Positions 26,581-34,754 are shown, counted from the first letter of the stretch. The stretch is DNA of 64,000 bases from Leptospira jelokensis (GCF_004769635.1 NZ_RQGH01000035.1:1-64000); one strand, 5' to 3'. Numbers and translations: made by a program. The notes: generated by a model not told the origin, from the letters alone.

Positions 26581-27402
26581 ATGGAATTGAATCAGACATT
26601 TCTTACTTATCCAAAAGATGATCAAATACATAGGATTGAATATAAGAAAAACGGTTACGTGAATGTAACCGAAATGGCGAAGATTTTTGGCAAAGATCAG
26701 TTCGATTTTTTCCGCCATAAAACTGCCAATGAATATATCCAGGCTCTAAGTCGATCTACTGGTTTACCTGAAGGTGAGCTAAAATACGTTATTCAAGGTG
26801 GCAATCAAAAGGATTCTAACCGTTCCGTGAATTCTCGGAACGGTGAATTTGCAGAGAATACGCCAAACAAATGCAAAGTAGAACAGGGCACTTTTTGCCA
26901 TCCTAAGCTTGCAATTCGATTCGCTCAGTGGCTGAATGCTGACTTTGCAGTTTGGGTAGATGGGAAAATTCTCGAAATACTTAATCCACCAACTAAGGAA
27001 GAATCGTTTGAGGAAAAAACATTATCCGTTATTCAAGGATTGCTTTCTAAAGTCGAAACCCAAAAACACCAAATAGAGGATCTCACTCCCAAAGCAGAAT
27101 TTGCAGACCATGTTGCCGAATCAGAATCTCACTTTGATTTTAGAGAGGTATGCAAAGAGCTCGCCTTAGAAGGAATTGGAGAGAAAAGACTATTCAGTTG
27201 GTGCCGAGATCATGGTATTCTCATGTCTTCAAATGAGCCTTACCAAGAATATGTTGGAAGAGGATTATTAAAGTTAGTACTCGTTCCTTATTCCAAAGGA
27301 GACGGAACAAAAGATTTTCATAGAAAACCTGTTTGGACTGGCAAGGGGCTACAATGGCTCGATAAGAAACTTCGTGAAAGTGGATTTCGGGAGGCCATAT
27401 GA
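26581..27402 (+). CDS. KilA-N / ANT domain phage antirepressor
   Basis: 273 residues. The N-terminal KilA-N DNA-binding domain runs to about 140 (YKKNGYVNVTEMAKIFGKDQ, then HPKLAIRFAQWLNADFAVWV). A helical linker leads to a C-terminal phage antirepressor (ANT/KilAC) domain at about 185-270 (FDFREVCKELALEGIGEKRL, FSWCRDHGILM, PVWTGKGLQWL). Such proteins bind or displace phage repressors and promote lytic growth. AGGAGG lies ten bases before the ATG. The TGA overlaps the next ATG as ATGA. Confidence 0.88.
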   Translation: MELNQTFLTYPKDDQIHRIEYKKNGYVNVTEMAKIFGKDQFDFFRHKTANEYIQALSRSTGLPEGELKYVIQGGNQKDSNRSVNSRNGEFAENTPNKCKVEQGTFCHPKLAIRFAQWLNADFAVWVDGKILEILNPPTKEESFEEKTLSVIQGLLSKVETQKHQIEDLTPKAEFADHVAESESHFDFREVCKELALEGIGEKRLFSWCRDHGILMSSNEPYQEYVGRGLLKLVLVPYSKGDGTKDFHRKPVWTGKGLQWLDKKLRESGFREAI

Positions 27403-27833
27403 ATCTCTATCCTTACTTGAAAGAGGAACTCAAGTTATTCACCAAAAAGAAAAATGGCTCTGATGATTTGAATGATTACATGCCAATTTTCTTAGAAGAT
27501 CATTGGGAAGATTTGGGATTTATATCTCACGAACATGGAATGAGTGTGATAGAAAACCATTTAAAAAGCTATTTGTACATAAATATCCACGGACTTTTCC
27601 CATGTGGATCCATCGAAAATGATTTCGAGAATGCCGTACCTGAAAGTTTTATGTTCGATTTTCATATGGCCCTTCGTCTCGCCTACCTCTCAGGGACAGT
27701 AAGAGGTAGAATCGCATTTAATAAAATGGTAAGGTGCCTAAGACTTTCATATGAAATTCGTCGAGATTTCCACTTAATAAAAGATGAATTTTATTCCGGT
27801 TTGAGAAAAGAATTTTGGGATAGATATCGTTAA
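27399..27833 (+). CDS. Hypothetical early phage protein
   Basis: 144 residues, no family recognised. It is acidic at the N-terminus (DDLNDYMPIFLEDHWEDLGF) and has basic helices at the end (KMVRCLRLSYEIRRDFHLIK). It overlaps the KilA-N stop by four bases, so it is coupled to the antirepressor. No signal peptide or membrane segment is visible. Confidence 0.6.
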   Translation: MNLYPYLKEELKLFTKKKNGSDDLNDYMPIFLEDHWEDLGFISHEHGMSVIENHLKSYLYINIHGLFPCGSIENDFENAVPESFMFDFHMALRLAYLSGTVRGRIAFNKMVRCLRLSYEIRRDFHLIKDEFYSGLRKEFWDRYR

Positions 27834-27835
27834 AA

Positions 27836-28057
27836 ATGAAATTGGTTAGCCGAATCAACTTAAAAGAAATCAAAGCCATTCGAGTTAATCCTATCGGATC
27901 CAAGTTCACACATGAATTGTCACCAAAAGAAGTGAATCCTACTTTTCATTCACCAGATAGAAAAGTATCCGAACGTATTTCTATGTTAGTTGAGATTATT
28001 CGTGAATTACAAAGAGAATCGGATTGGAAAATTGAATTTGATACTTGGGAGGAATGA
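27836..28057 (+). CDS. Small hypothetical phage protein
   Basis: 73 residues, soluble, no family recognised. It begins two bases after the preceding stop with a weak ribosome site, so it depends on read-on translation. The C-terminal helix (RISMLVEIIRELQRESDWKI) is amphipathic. The end, TWEE-stop, contains the GGAGG that would serve the next (frame-broken) gene. Confidence 0.5.
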   Translation: MKLVSRINLKEIKAIRVNPIGSKFTHELSPKEVNPTFHSPDRKVSERISMLVEIIRELQRESDWKIEFDTWEE

Positions 28058-28060
28058 ATT

Positions 28061-28404
28061 TTGAAAGAAAGGAAGACAAAAGGAGTTTCGATCGGGACCA
28101 TGCGCTTCGAAACGAAAGAAGAAACACTTCTGTATCTGAACAATCGACGGAATAAGACGTACGGGAAGTTTTATGGGATGCCGAATTCGGGCCATACACG
28201 CTCTCACCGTATTGCATTATCAAGGATCTAGATGCTGATGAGTATGTCGTTGTTGACGAAAAAGGAAAGATCTTTGGGAGATCGAGAGAGAAAGCTCTCT
28301 GCGTCTCACGAATTATCGATCTGGAAAGGAAAGTTAACACCGGAGCACAGTATCGTGATCAGGGGTGTGGAGTGGATACTTCGCTTAAGGGACGTTCAAT
28401 CTAA
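28061..28404 (+). pseudogene. Small phage gene with a -1 frame break
   Basis: A TTG start eight bases after GGGAGG opens a frame (KERKTKGVSIGTMRFETKEE, NNRRNKTYGKFYG) that looks coding until about 28170. From there the -1 frame looks coding instead (DAEFGPYTLSPYCIIKDLDA, VVVDEKGKIFGRSREKAL) and runs to the stop at 28402. The switch lies near TTTT at 28169-28172. Joining the two gives one protein of about 114 residues. The shift is not at a classical slippery heptamer, so decay or a base-calling error is likeliest. The family is not recognised. Confidence 0.5.
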
Positions 28405-28498
28405 CGTGAATTAGATTGAAGGAGTGGTAACGGCAAAAGATGCCCAGGCCATTGGAAAAATTTTGGAAGAAATGAAATCATAGCAATATAAAGCAAAA

Positions 28499-28540
28499 AC
28501 CCCCTCGGAGAGAATGTTTGGCGACGTTCTCTGAGGGGGT
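28499..28540 (-). terminator. Strong GC-rich hairpin with T run on the minus strand
   Basis: The sequence ACCCCCTCGGAGAGAA pairs, with a two-base bulge, with TTCTCTGAGGGGGT twelve bases later. On the minus strand the stem is followed directly by TTTTTGC, the layout of an intrinsic terminator; on the plus strand no T run follows. All neighbouring genes are on the plus strand, so the terminated minus transcript would be a small antisense RNA or readthrough. It may also act as a structured plus-strand element before the next operon. Confidence 0.6.
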
Positions 28541-28630
28541 CCCGTGACTGTTCCGATAAAGGAAGTCTCCTATAGACTATCCCTAGTCGCGAATTGGTCA
28601 AGCTGAATTGCAAATGATTAGGGAGATTCT

Positions 28631-29611
28631 ATGCCTAACGATGTATTGGTTCCAGAGATTCAAATGAATCTTGAAGAGGCCATTTCAAAAACCAAACTGA
28701 ACGGTCAAATCGTCCAGAGATTGATGTCGGAAGTTCTCAAGAAAGATGAGCATTACGGCGTCATTCCTGGAACGCAAAAACCCACCCTTCTCAAAAGTGG
28801 TGCGGAAAAACTGGCCTTCACCTTTCGACTAGATCCTCAGTACAAAACGGAAATCAACGATCTTGGAAATGGACACCGGGAAGTAATCGTCACTTGTACG
28901 ATTTATTCTTCGGAGACTGAGAGAAGATTAGGATCTGGAAGCGGATCATGTTCTACTTTGGAAACAAAGTATCGCTACCGAGGAAATTCCTTTGAAGTAA
29001 CTGATGAAGAGATTCCACTGGACTACAAAGAGAAAAAAGATTTCTACAAAAAGCAAGGCTTCGGCGCCAAGCAGATAGACAATCAATGGCGATGGGTTCG
29101 CTTCCTTGGAGAAAGAGCAGAGAATCCAGATATCGCTGATCAGTACAACACGGTCCTCAAGATGGCTCAGAAGAGGGCTTTCATTGCAGCGACTCTGACA
29201 GTTCTTGCAGTGAGCGATATGTTTACTCAGGATGTCGAGGATTTCCTACAAACTCCTGCAGGTACGGTAAATCGCACCACAGGTGAGTTAGTTGACGAGA
29301 AGAACAAAAAGCCAACTTCAAAACCAACAACTACCAATCAAAACAAACCAAATGGATCGCAACCTAATAACGATCCTCCAAAACCTGAACACCAAACTCC
29401 AGATGAAAAGTTAGAAAAACTAGATGGAGAGTTGGATTCACTCGAAGAATCAAATGCTACTCGCGAACAGAAAATCGACCGTTTAACAAAACTTATGGAA
29501 CGATGGGATAAGCTCGCGGATGAGCTGACTGACACTGTTTACGGGAAAGGAATGCAACGGATGCAGACCTTGTTTGCTAAATATCAAGACGAGAAGGGAG
29601 GATTATTCTAA
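28631..29611 (+). CDS. Conserved phage DNA-metabolism protein, recombination cluster
   Basis: 326 residues. Residues 1-205 follow a widespread phage protein of unknown activity found next to recombination and Gp157 genes: KDEHYGVIPGTQKPTLLKSG, LAFTFRLDPQY, GHREVIVTCTIYSS, and YNTVLKMAQKRAFIAATLTV followed by SDMFTQDVED. A Pro/Asn/Lys-rich linker (about 215-260) leads to a C-terminal helical module that is repeated in the protein at 30638-31387. The start has GGGAGA upstream. It opens the operon that runs to 35514. Confidence 0.75.
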   Translation: MPNDVLVPEIQMNLEEAISKTKLNGQIVQRLMSEVLKKDEHYGVIPGTQKPTLLKSGAEKLAFTFRLDPQYKTEINDLGNGHREVIVTCTIYSSETERRLGSGSGSCSTLETKYRYRGNSFEVTDEEIPLDYKEKKDFYKKQGFGAKQIDNQWRWVRFLGERAENPDIADQYNTVLKMAQKRAFIAATLTVLAVSDMFTQDVEDFLQTPAGTVNRTTGELVDEKNKKPTSKPTTTNQNKPNGSQPNNDPPKPEHQTPDEKLEKLDGELDSLEESNATREQKIDRLTKLMERWDKLADELTDTVYGKGMQRMQTLFAKYQDEKGGLF

Positions 29612-30213
29612 TGGAAGCTACAGCAACAAAAACAACAAAAGTCGAGAAACCGAAGAAATCTTTGGACTATATCCTCAAAGATAAAAAGGCACTAGATGAG
29701 CTCCTCGATTCAACAGATGGTGAATTGGATTCTACACTGGAAGAGTGGTTAGATGAAGTTTATAAAGATGTTGAAGCCAAAGTGGATAACATCGGTGGTC
29801 TCATTCGTCATTTGGAGTTGGAAGCTTCCAATCACAAATCCTTTGAGGAAAGTTTTGCACAGAAGAGAAAGGCAAGGGAAGCTCAAGTAAAGAAAATCAA
29901 AGAGCACTTCAAAAACCTCATGTCGTATCGAAGTGTTGCGAAGCTTGAGGGTGAAGCATTTACACTGGCAGTTCAGAAAAATGGAGGCCTTGCTCCCATT
30001 AAATTTCTTCCTCCCTTCGACAAAGAGTTTAGCGACAAAACTCTTAAAATGATTTCTGAGGAATATCTACCAAATGTTCCAAAGGAGCTCACTCGAACAG
30101 TTGTCGTTTTGGATACCGACAAACTCCGCGAGTACCTCTCTAGTGAAGAGAAGAAGGCCCATTTGGAGTTTGCAGTCAAGTTAGAGCATGGAACTCACCT
30201 GAGGGTAGATTGA
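29611..30213 (+). CDS. Siphovirus Gp157-like protein
   Basis: 200 residues matching the Gp157 family: an acidic helical start (DGELDSTLEEWLDEVYKDVE), a long helix with the conserved KARE core (SFAQKRKAREAQVKKIKEHF), and a C-terminal strand region (VAKLEGEAFTLAVQKNGG, LPPFDKEFSDK). Family members are linked to phage recombination and resistance in streptococcal phages; the mechanism is unknown. The ATG shares one base with the stop of the previous gene (TAATG). Confidence 0.8.
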   Translation: MEATATKTTKVEKPKKSLDYILKDKKALDELLDSTDGELDSTLEEWLDEVYKDVEAKVDNIGGLIRHLELEASNHKSFEESFAQKRKAREAQVKKIKEHFKNLMSYRSVAKLEGEAFTLAVQKNGGLAPIKFLPPFDKEFSDKTLKMISEEYLPNVPKELTRTVVVLDTDKLREYLSSEEKKAHLEFAVKLEHGTHLRVD

Positions 30214-30458
30214 TGAACTTCCAGGCAGAAAATTTGATGAATCTTGTCGGCAAAAAAGAAACTCCCTCTCGCAAAGAGAGGGATCCTAAGGATACGTTCC
30301 CAGTGATCGCAAGGCTTCGCAAAGAAGTTTGTGATCTCCGGCATACGCGAAGGTATCTGGAAAATCAGATCATTGAACGGGACATCCTTTTGGAAAACGA
30401 AAGGAGCGTGAAAGCATTTATTGCAAAATCATTAATTCGATTTGAGGCGTATAGGTAA
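30213..30458 (+). CDS. Small coiled-coil phage protein
   Basis: 81 residues from the ATG at 30213, which shares one base with the preceding TGA. Charged throughout, with a predicted coiled coil (ARLRKEVCDLRHTRRYLENQ, ERDILLENERSVKAFIAKSL). No family was recognised. The stop shares a base with the next ATG. Confidence 0.55.
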   Translation: MNFQAENLMNLVGKKETPSRKERDPKDTFPVIARLRKEVCDLRHTRRYLENQIIERDILLENERSVKAFIAKSLIRFEAYR

Positions 30459-30631
30459 TGTTTGCGTTTCTGGAATCCGTGGCAGCTATCGTTGTGTTAG
30501 CTGTCATAGCGATAATTGTCCTTACGGTTTTGGAATCCATTTTGGAGTGTTTGCTTCAAAATCGATCCGTTTCTCGTAACCAACGCATCCTGAATAAAAT
30601 CAACAAAGACTTCGAAGAAAAGAGAAAGTAA
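30458..30631 (+). CDS. Small single-pass membrane protein
   Basis: 57 residues. A hydrophobic segment (VAAIVVLAVIAIIVLTVL) at about 8-25 is followed by a short linker and a basic cytoplasmic tail (NQRILNKINKDFEEKRK). TAATG overlap with the previous gene indicates coupled translation. Possible roles in phage include exclusion or membrane anchoring; nothing specific can be stated. Confidence 0.55.
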   Translation: MFAFLESVAAIVVLAVIAIIVLTVLESILECLLQNRSVSRNQRILNKINKDFEEKRK

Positions 30632-30637
30632 ATATTT

Positions 30638-31387
30638 ATGAATTTTGCCGTTAAAAGTGCTGAAAAACCCAAATCGAATTTTAACAAGAGTATTTTATAC
30701 ATCTCTATTCTTGCCAACTTGAATCTTCCAAGGGCGCAGAGTGACGTAATCTTATTCCTTCATTCATTTTGTGCGAATGGCCTTACTTGTTTTCCGTCTT
30801 TACAGGCGTTACAGACAAGATCCGGTGGAAAGTACAAAATAAAACGGATCTCGCAGATTCTGCAAGAGCTTAAATGGAAGGGATGGATTACAATTACTAG
30901 GAAGGGACCTTTCAAAGGGAATGAATACGAAATTCATATACCTTCAGGACTCCAATACTTTCCTGATAATTCTCCTCCCCTGAAAATTGTAGATCCTCCA
31001 ATCCAAAAGCCAAAGCGAAGGCAATGGAGAGAACCTAAAGATACTCAGTTGAAGCTTCCTCTAGAGATCCCAAAACCTCTGATGCGAATCATCGATTCAC
31101 CCAAAAAAGTAGGCTGTGATGTTGAAGCCAAGTCGCCTGAGATTGAGACACCAAAGGTAGAGTGTCCTCAATTAGATAAACTGAATTCCGACCTTGATTT
31201 GCTCTTAGATTCAAAAGAGAGAACAAGCCATAAAATCGAAACTCTGATTAAGTACATGAATATGTGGGATGGGCTCATTCATGAGATCAATGATTCGATC
31301 TATCAGGATGGGATGCATAGAATGCAATCGATGTTTATTCATTTTAAAAAAGAAAATGGAATAAGATTCAATGAACGAAAAAACTAA
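30638..31387 (+). CDS. Winged-helix replication-initiator-like protein with shared C-terminal module
   Basis: 249 residues. Residues 15-115 form a winged helix of the DnaD/replication-initiator kind (PRAQSDVILFLHSFCANGLT, CFPSLQALQTRSGGKYKIKR, ELKWKGWITITRKG). A Pro/Lys-rich linker follows. The last ~65 residues (DKLNSDLDLLLDSKERTSHK, YMNMWDGLIHEINDSIYQDG, MHRMQSMF) match the C-terminus of the protein at 28631-29611. The protein probably loads phage replication factors onto DNA. It overlaps the next gene by 17 bases. Confidence 0.65.
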   Translation: MNFAVKSAEKPKSNFNKSILYISILANLNLPRAQSDVILFLHSFCANGLTCFPSLQALQTRSGGKYKIKRISQILQELKWKGWITITRKGPFKGNEYEIHIPSGLQYFPDNSPPLKIVDPPIQKPKRRQWREPKDTQLKLPLEIPKPLMRIIDSPKKVGCDVEAKSPEIETPKVECPQLDKLNSDLDLLLDSKERTSHKIETLIKYMNMWDGLIHEINDSIYQDGMHRMQSMFIHFKKENGIRFNERKN

Positions 31388-31700
31388 TACTAACTATAAG
31401 GCAAGTTTCCAAGTGAATCCGGAAGAGTTTATCATTGAACACTCTAGGAATCTTTCCCTCCAATATACCAAAGAATTACGAGAGGATTTTATTCGTAATC
31501 ATGCCGTAGAATTCGTTCAAACACTTACTCTAAGAAATGCAATTGGGAATTCTCCCTTGGATCCTTCCAAATTCGGAGCGTATAAATCAGAGAAGTTAGA
31601 TCAAGCTTGCAAACTTTATAACAAGCGACTTGACTCAATGATTCAGGCGAATTTGAAACCTCGCCTTCAACTTGTTCAGCCTCAAAAGGTGCACTCATGA
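31371..31700 (+). CDS. Hypothetical phage protein
   Basis: 109 residues, soluble, mostly helical, no family recognised. Seventeen-base overlap with the previous gene and four-base overlap (ATGA) with the exonuclease gene place it firmly in the DNA metabolism operon, perhaps as a small partner of either neighbour. Confidence 0.6.
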   Translation: MNEKTNTNYKASFQVNPEEFIIEHSRNLSLQYTKELREDFIRNHAVEFVQTLTLRNAIGNSPLDPSKFGAYKSEKLDQACKLYNKRLDSMIQANLKPRLQLVQPQKVHS

Positions 31701-32440
31701 AGATTGCAGTTTTTGACTTAGAAACAACAGGTATTTCCATTTTGGAGGATCGGATAGTAGAGATCGCAATCTTTGTTTTCGATACTGAAGATGATTCATA
31801 CTTTAAATACTTTTTTTCTAAAGTAAATCCAGGGATTCCGATTCCAAAAAAAGTTTCCGAGATTCATGGGATCACTGATGAAAAGGTAAAAAACTCTCCT
31901 TCCTTTGATGAGATTTCCTTCGCCATTTACGACTTGCTAAATGGTATTCCATGGTCCGGATATAATATCAAAAGATTCGATGTGCCATTGATATTGAAAG
32001 AATTTGAACGGTTGGGTGAGGAGCCTCCTAAATTCACAGGTCTCATAGATTCACGGGATATCTTCGAGAAGCAATTCTCATTCAAGCTCGAAAACGCATA
32101 CAAATACTACTGCGGAAAAGAAATAGGTGATGACGCGCATTCGGCAATCTTCGATGCCCGAGCATCCAAGGAAGTTCTTAAACAACAAATCAAAACAAAC
32201 GAAGGTTTGGTAATGAAGGAACTGGAAAAGAAGGATATTGAGAAAATGTCTCTTTCTGAACTCTTAGAGATTTCTTCAAAGTTTATCGTAAAGGAATCAA
32301 AGGTTCTCTTTAAGTTTGGGAAATATGCAGGGGAGGAGGCAGAAACAAGGCCAGATTATCTGGAATGGATGATTAAAGGTGAATTTGACAGAGCAGAAAA
32401 GCTTATCGCGAGGGCACTCCTGAAAGGTGAAACACCGTGA
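31697..32440 (+). CDS. DnaQ-like 3'-5' exonuclease with ExoX-type C-terminus
   Basis: 247 residues. DEDDh exonuclease core: ExoI motif FDLETTG with D7 and E9, ExoII region (PWSGYNIKRFDVPLILKEFE), and ExoIII as DDAHSAIFDARAS, which supplies the catalytic His and Asp. The C-terminal 60 residues carry KFGKYAGEEAETRPDYLEWM, the motif of the exodeoxyribonuclease X C-terminal domain. It would trim single-strand 3' ends in phage recombination or repair, in line with the Gp157 and RusA genes nearby. Confidence 0.85.
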   Translation: MKIAVFDLETTGISILEDRIVEIAIFVFDTEDDSYFKYFFSKVNPGIPIPKKVSEIHGITDEKVKNSPSFDEISFAIYDLLNGIPWSGYNIKRFDVPLILKEFERLGEEPPKFTGLIDSRDIFEKQFSFKLENAYKYYCGKEIGDDAHSAIFDARASKEVLKQQIKTNEGLVMKELEKKDIEKMSLSELLEISSKFIVKESKVLFKFGKYAGEEAETRPDYLEWMIKGEFDRAEKLIARALLKGETP

Positions 32441-32643
32441 GTAGAAGGGGGAAACTAATCCAAGGAGCACGTAGATCGTTTATGGAAAACTTACATTTAA
32501 GAGTGTGTATTACCTGTGGCTACAGAAAGTATCTAACACCTTCCCACCTCTTTAAAGTTAATTCGCTGTACAAATTAGCGGATCCGACAGATCCGAATTT
32601 GATTGTCTGCCAGTGTATTTTTTGCCACCGGAAGTATGAATAG
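32437..32643 (+). CDS. Small zinc-binding protein
   Basis: 68 residues from a GTG that overlaps the exonuclease TGA (GTGA). Two Cys pairs (CITCGYRKYLTPSHLF and CQCIFCHRKYE) and intervening His make a zinc-binding site. The spacing recalls short HNH-like or recombination-associated zinc proteins of phages, but HNH catalytic residues cannot be assigned with confidence. Confidence 0.6.
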   Translation: MSRRGKLIQGARRSFMENLHLRVCITCGYRKYLTPSHLFKVNSLYKLADPTDPNLIVCQCIFCHRKYE

Positions 32644-32749
32644 TTACCACCAAACAAGCGTGTTTTGTATTAGAGAGAGCAAGGATTTCCTTCTTTGGCG
32701 AATACGATGCAAGAAGTCATTGATGGAACGTATGTGAGGCCAGAATGAA

Positions 32750-33109
32750 ATGCCACATTATAAGAGTAAAAAACTTAGGATCAATCATACCGAGCTTCAA
32801 AAATGCAAAAAGCATAAAGTTCAATTGGCAGACGGGCAAGAGGATTATTGCAACCGACAAGCCCGTAAAAGATCGAATGGATCATTTAATCCGATCGATT
32901 CGAGCATCCATCTCATCCTCGTCTTCCATATCTCTGGAAGTAGACAAAGAGACATTGATGGAATGGTATCAACGGTTTTCGACTCTCTCATTAGAGGAGG
33001 AATCATTACAGATGACAACCTGGGAATCATTCCTAGTTGCCATGCTAGCTTCGTCAAAACCACTCCGGGAAACGAGGGAGTAGATATTATCTTGGTGGAG
33101 AAAAAATGA
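32750..33109 (+). CDS. RusA-like Holliday junction resolvase
   Basis: 119 residues. The RusA signature is clear: a basic strand start, then HLILVFHISGSRQRDIDGMV, where the Asp residues bind metal, and FDSLIRGGIITDDNLGI, which gives the second Asp pair. The C-terminus (EGVDIILVEKK) is the closing strand. RusA resolves four-way junctions made during phage recombination or replication. An overlapping frame at 32745-33083 lacks these motifs and was rejected. The end overlaps the next gene as ATGA. Confidence 0.85.
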   Translation: MPHYKSKKLRINHTELQKCKKHKVQLADGQEDYCNRQARKRSNGSFNPIDSSIHLILVFHISGSRQRDIDGMVSTVFDSLIRGGIITDDNLGIIPSCHASFVKTTPGNEGVDIILVEKK

Positions 33110-33939
33110 AAATTAAAATAAGTCAGCTCAAGTTTCATCCTAAAAACTCAATCCTTTTCAATCCGAAAGATGACGAGTTTCTTCAGTCTCTCGCGACAGA
33201 TATACATACCCATGGACTAATGGAACCTATTTCCATCACCAAGGATTTTGTTATTCTATCGGGAGAGAATAGAGTTAGAGCAGTAAAGCTACTTGGATGG
33301 GAAAAGATCGAAGCAAATATTGTTTCTCCTACAAATGAACTGGACTATTTGATTTCTAGAAACACAAATAGGCGTCATCTTACTCATAAAGATCGAATCC
33401 GAATCTACAAAGAAATTTGTCCTCATTTCTTCCAAATGGATTCTATTTCCAAAGAAGAACTCAGAGCAATTGCGAAAAGAATTCACATAAGTGCAAAAAC
33501 GATTCAATCGGATCTGACTCGCATCCGTCGGGGTGATGAAAACACCAAAGACCTATCGATCGATCTTTTGAAGAAACTTTGGGAAAATAAAAACCTTTCC
33601 AATATCAAAATCAATATCATCGACACAGATTCAGGAATGATTCTGAAAGTTGTCAGTAGAAAGGGTGAATATGAATTTGGACCTGGAAGTTATAAACAAA
33701 TCTTCAAACAGGCATTTGATGCTGGGAATTCAAAATACTTTCACAAAGTAGATCAAGCAAATGAGCTCAACCAAGAACTCAGACAACTGAGAGTCTCTGC
33801 AAACCTTACTCAGTTTCAGTTGGCCCAAAAGATAGGCTATTCTCAATCTTATTTGGCAGAATTGGAAAAGGGGAAATGGCCGGTATCCAAGTCTTTATTT
33901 GAGCAAATTCGTGATGTTTGCATGGGAATCGCTATATGA
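33106..33939 (+). CDS. ParB/Srx-nuclease-like protein with C-terminal XRE HTH
   Basis: 277 residues. The N-terminal ParB-like domain (about 1-140) includes KISQLKFHPKNSILFNP, DIHTHGLMEPISITKDFVIL, and SGENRVRAVKLLGW, the counterpart of the ParB GERRxRA motif. An HTH-like middle follows (EELRAIAKRIHISAKTIQSD). A second XRE HTH is at the end (LRQLRVSANLTQFQLAQKIG, QSYLAELEKGKWPVS). Similar proteins next to methylases act as regulators or DNA-modification partners. It overlaps the methylase start by four bases. Confidence 0.75.
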   Translation: MKIKISQLKFHPKNSILFNPKDDEFLQSLATDIHTHGLMEPISITKDFVILSGENRVRAVKLLGWEKIEANIVSPTNELDYLISRNTNRRHLTHKDRIRIYKEICPHFFQMDSISKEELRAIAKRIHISAKTIQSDLTRIRRGDENTKDLSIDLLKKLWENKNLSNIKINIIDTDSGMILKVVSRKGEYEFGPGSYKQIFKQAFDAGNSKYFHKVDQANELNQELRQLRVSANLTQFQLAQKIGYSQSYLAELEKGKWPVSKSLFEQIRDVCMGIAI

Positions 33940-34754
33940 TTTCTGCTCCGGCGCTGAAATACAATGGAGGAAAATTTCGGCTTAGGGAATGGGTAATTTC
34001 TCAATTCCCTGACCATGTTGTCTATGTTGAACTATGCGCTGGATCTGCTTCTGTCCTTCTATCCAAAGAACAATCAAAAGTTGAGGTTTTGAACGATCTT
34101 GATGGGAATGTTACAAACTTCTTTGAAGTACTCAGAGACAGGCCGAAAGATTTAATCAGAAAAATCGAATTCACTCCTTATTCGGAAGACGTATTGAATG
34201 AAGCAATTAACTCCGTGAATTCCGAATCAGAAGATTTGGAGAGGGCTTATAAATTCTATTGTATTTGTTGGATGAGTCTTCGAGCCAATGACGTACGAAA
34301 GGGGAATCTTAATTTCAGAGCAAAAGGGAATATCAAGGGAGAAGGGGGACACCATCCAGCAAAACTTTTTTCCCGAGTAAAACATCTCTATCAAATCGCA
34401 AAGCGACTGAAAAATGTTATCATCCTAAACAGAGACTCGATAGATATCATTGCGTACTATGACTCTGAACATACGCTATTCTATTTGGATCTTCCATATC
34501 TTGCGGAAAGCAGAAATACGAAACGATTATATAACCTAGAATTCAATCAAGAATTCCAGCATAGGCCTATTCTCGAGTCACTCACAAAAATTCAAGGCAA
34601 AGCAGTTGTTAGTCACTACGAACATCCACTCTATGAAGAAATATTCGAAGGGTGGGAAAAGATTTCTAAACAGACTCTCGCAAATCGAATGAATAAATGC
34701 TTTTCCAAAGATCAGAAAGTAAGAACGGAAATTTTATATATCAAAAATGATTAA
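33936..34754 (+). CDS. DNA adenine methylase, D12 class, with DLPY motif
   Basis: 272 residues from the ATG at 33936 (ATGA overlap). Dam-like layout: KYNGGKFRL at the N-terminus binds AdoMet, VYVELCAGSASVLL is motif I, LNDLDGNVTNFF follows, and the catalytic motif appears as FYLDLPYL (D185-Y188), with Leu in place of the first Pro of DPPY. It is predicted to methylate adenine N6 in phage DNA, perhaps to evade host restriction. The Pro-to-Leu change is unusual, and activity cannot be assumed. Confidence 0.8.
   Translation: MISAPALKYNGGKFRLREWVISQFPDHVVYVELCAGSASVLLSKEQSKVEVLNDLDGNVTNFFEVLRDRPKDLIRKIEFTPYSEDVLNEAINSVNSESEDLERAYKFYCICWMSLRANDVRKGNLNFRAKGNIKGEGGHHPAKLFSRVKHLYQIAKRLKNVIILNRDSIDIIAYYDSEHTLFYLDLPYLAESRNTKRLYNLEFNQEFQHRPILESLTKIQGKAVVSHYEHPLYEEIFEGWEKISKQTLANRMNKCFSKDQKVRTEILYIKND

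Noticed and set aside
26096..26590. Longer plus-strand ORF overlapping the small HTH gene
   Set aside because: Turns Ser/Arg-rich after about 50 codons and has no family, whereas the overlapping frame encodes an HTH. Its first 50 codons might still be translated.
28232..28414. 60-codon ORF within the frame-broken early gene
   Set aside because: The alternative frame over the same bases reads as a better protein and continues the upstream coding sequence.
28424..28483. 19-codon GTG frame after AAGGAG
   Set aside because: Too short to judge; the good ribosome-like sequence alone is not enough.
32636..32737. 33-codon ORF between zinc protein and RusA
   Set aside because: Overlaps the preceding stop but has no family and atypical composition.
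32745..33083. 112-codon ORF overlapping RusA
   Set aside because: The frame shifted by five bases holds the conserved RusA Asp motifs, so this one is a shadow.
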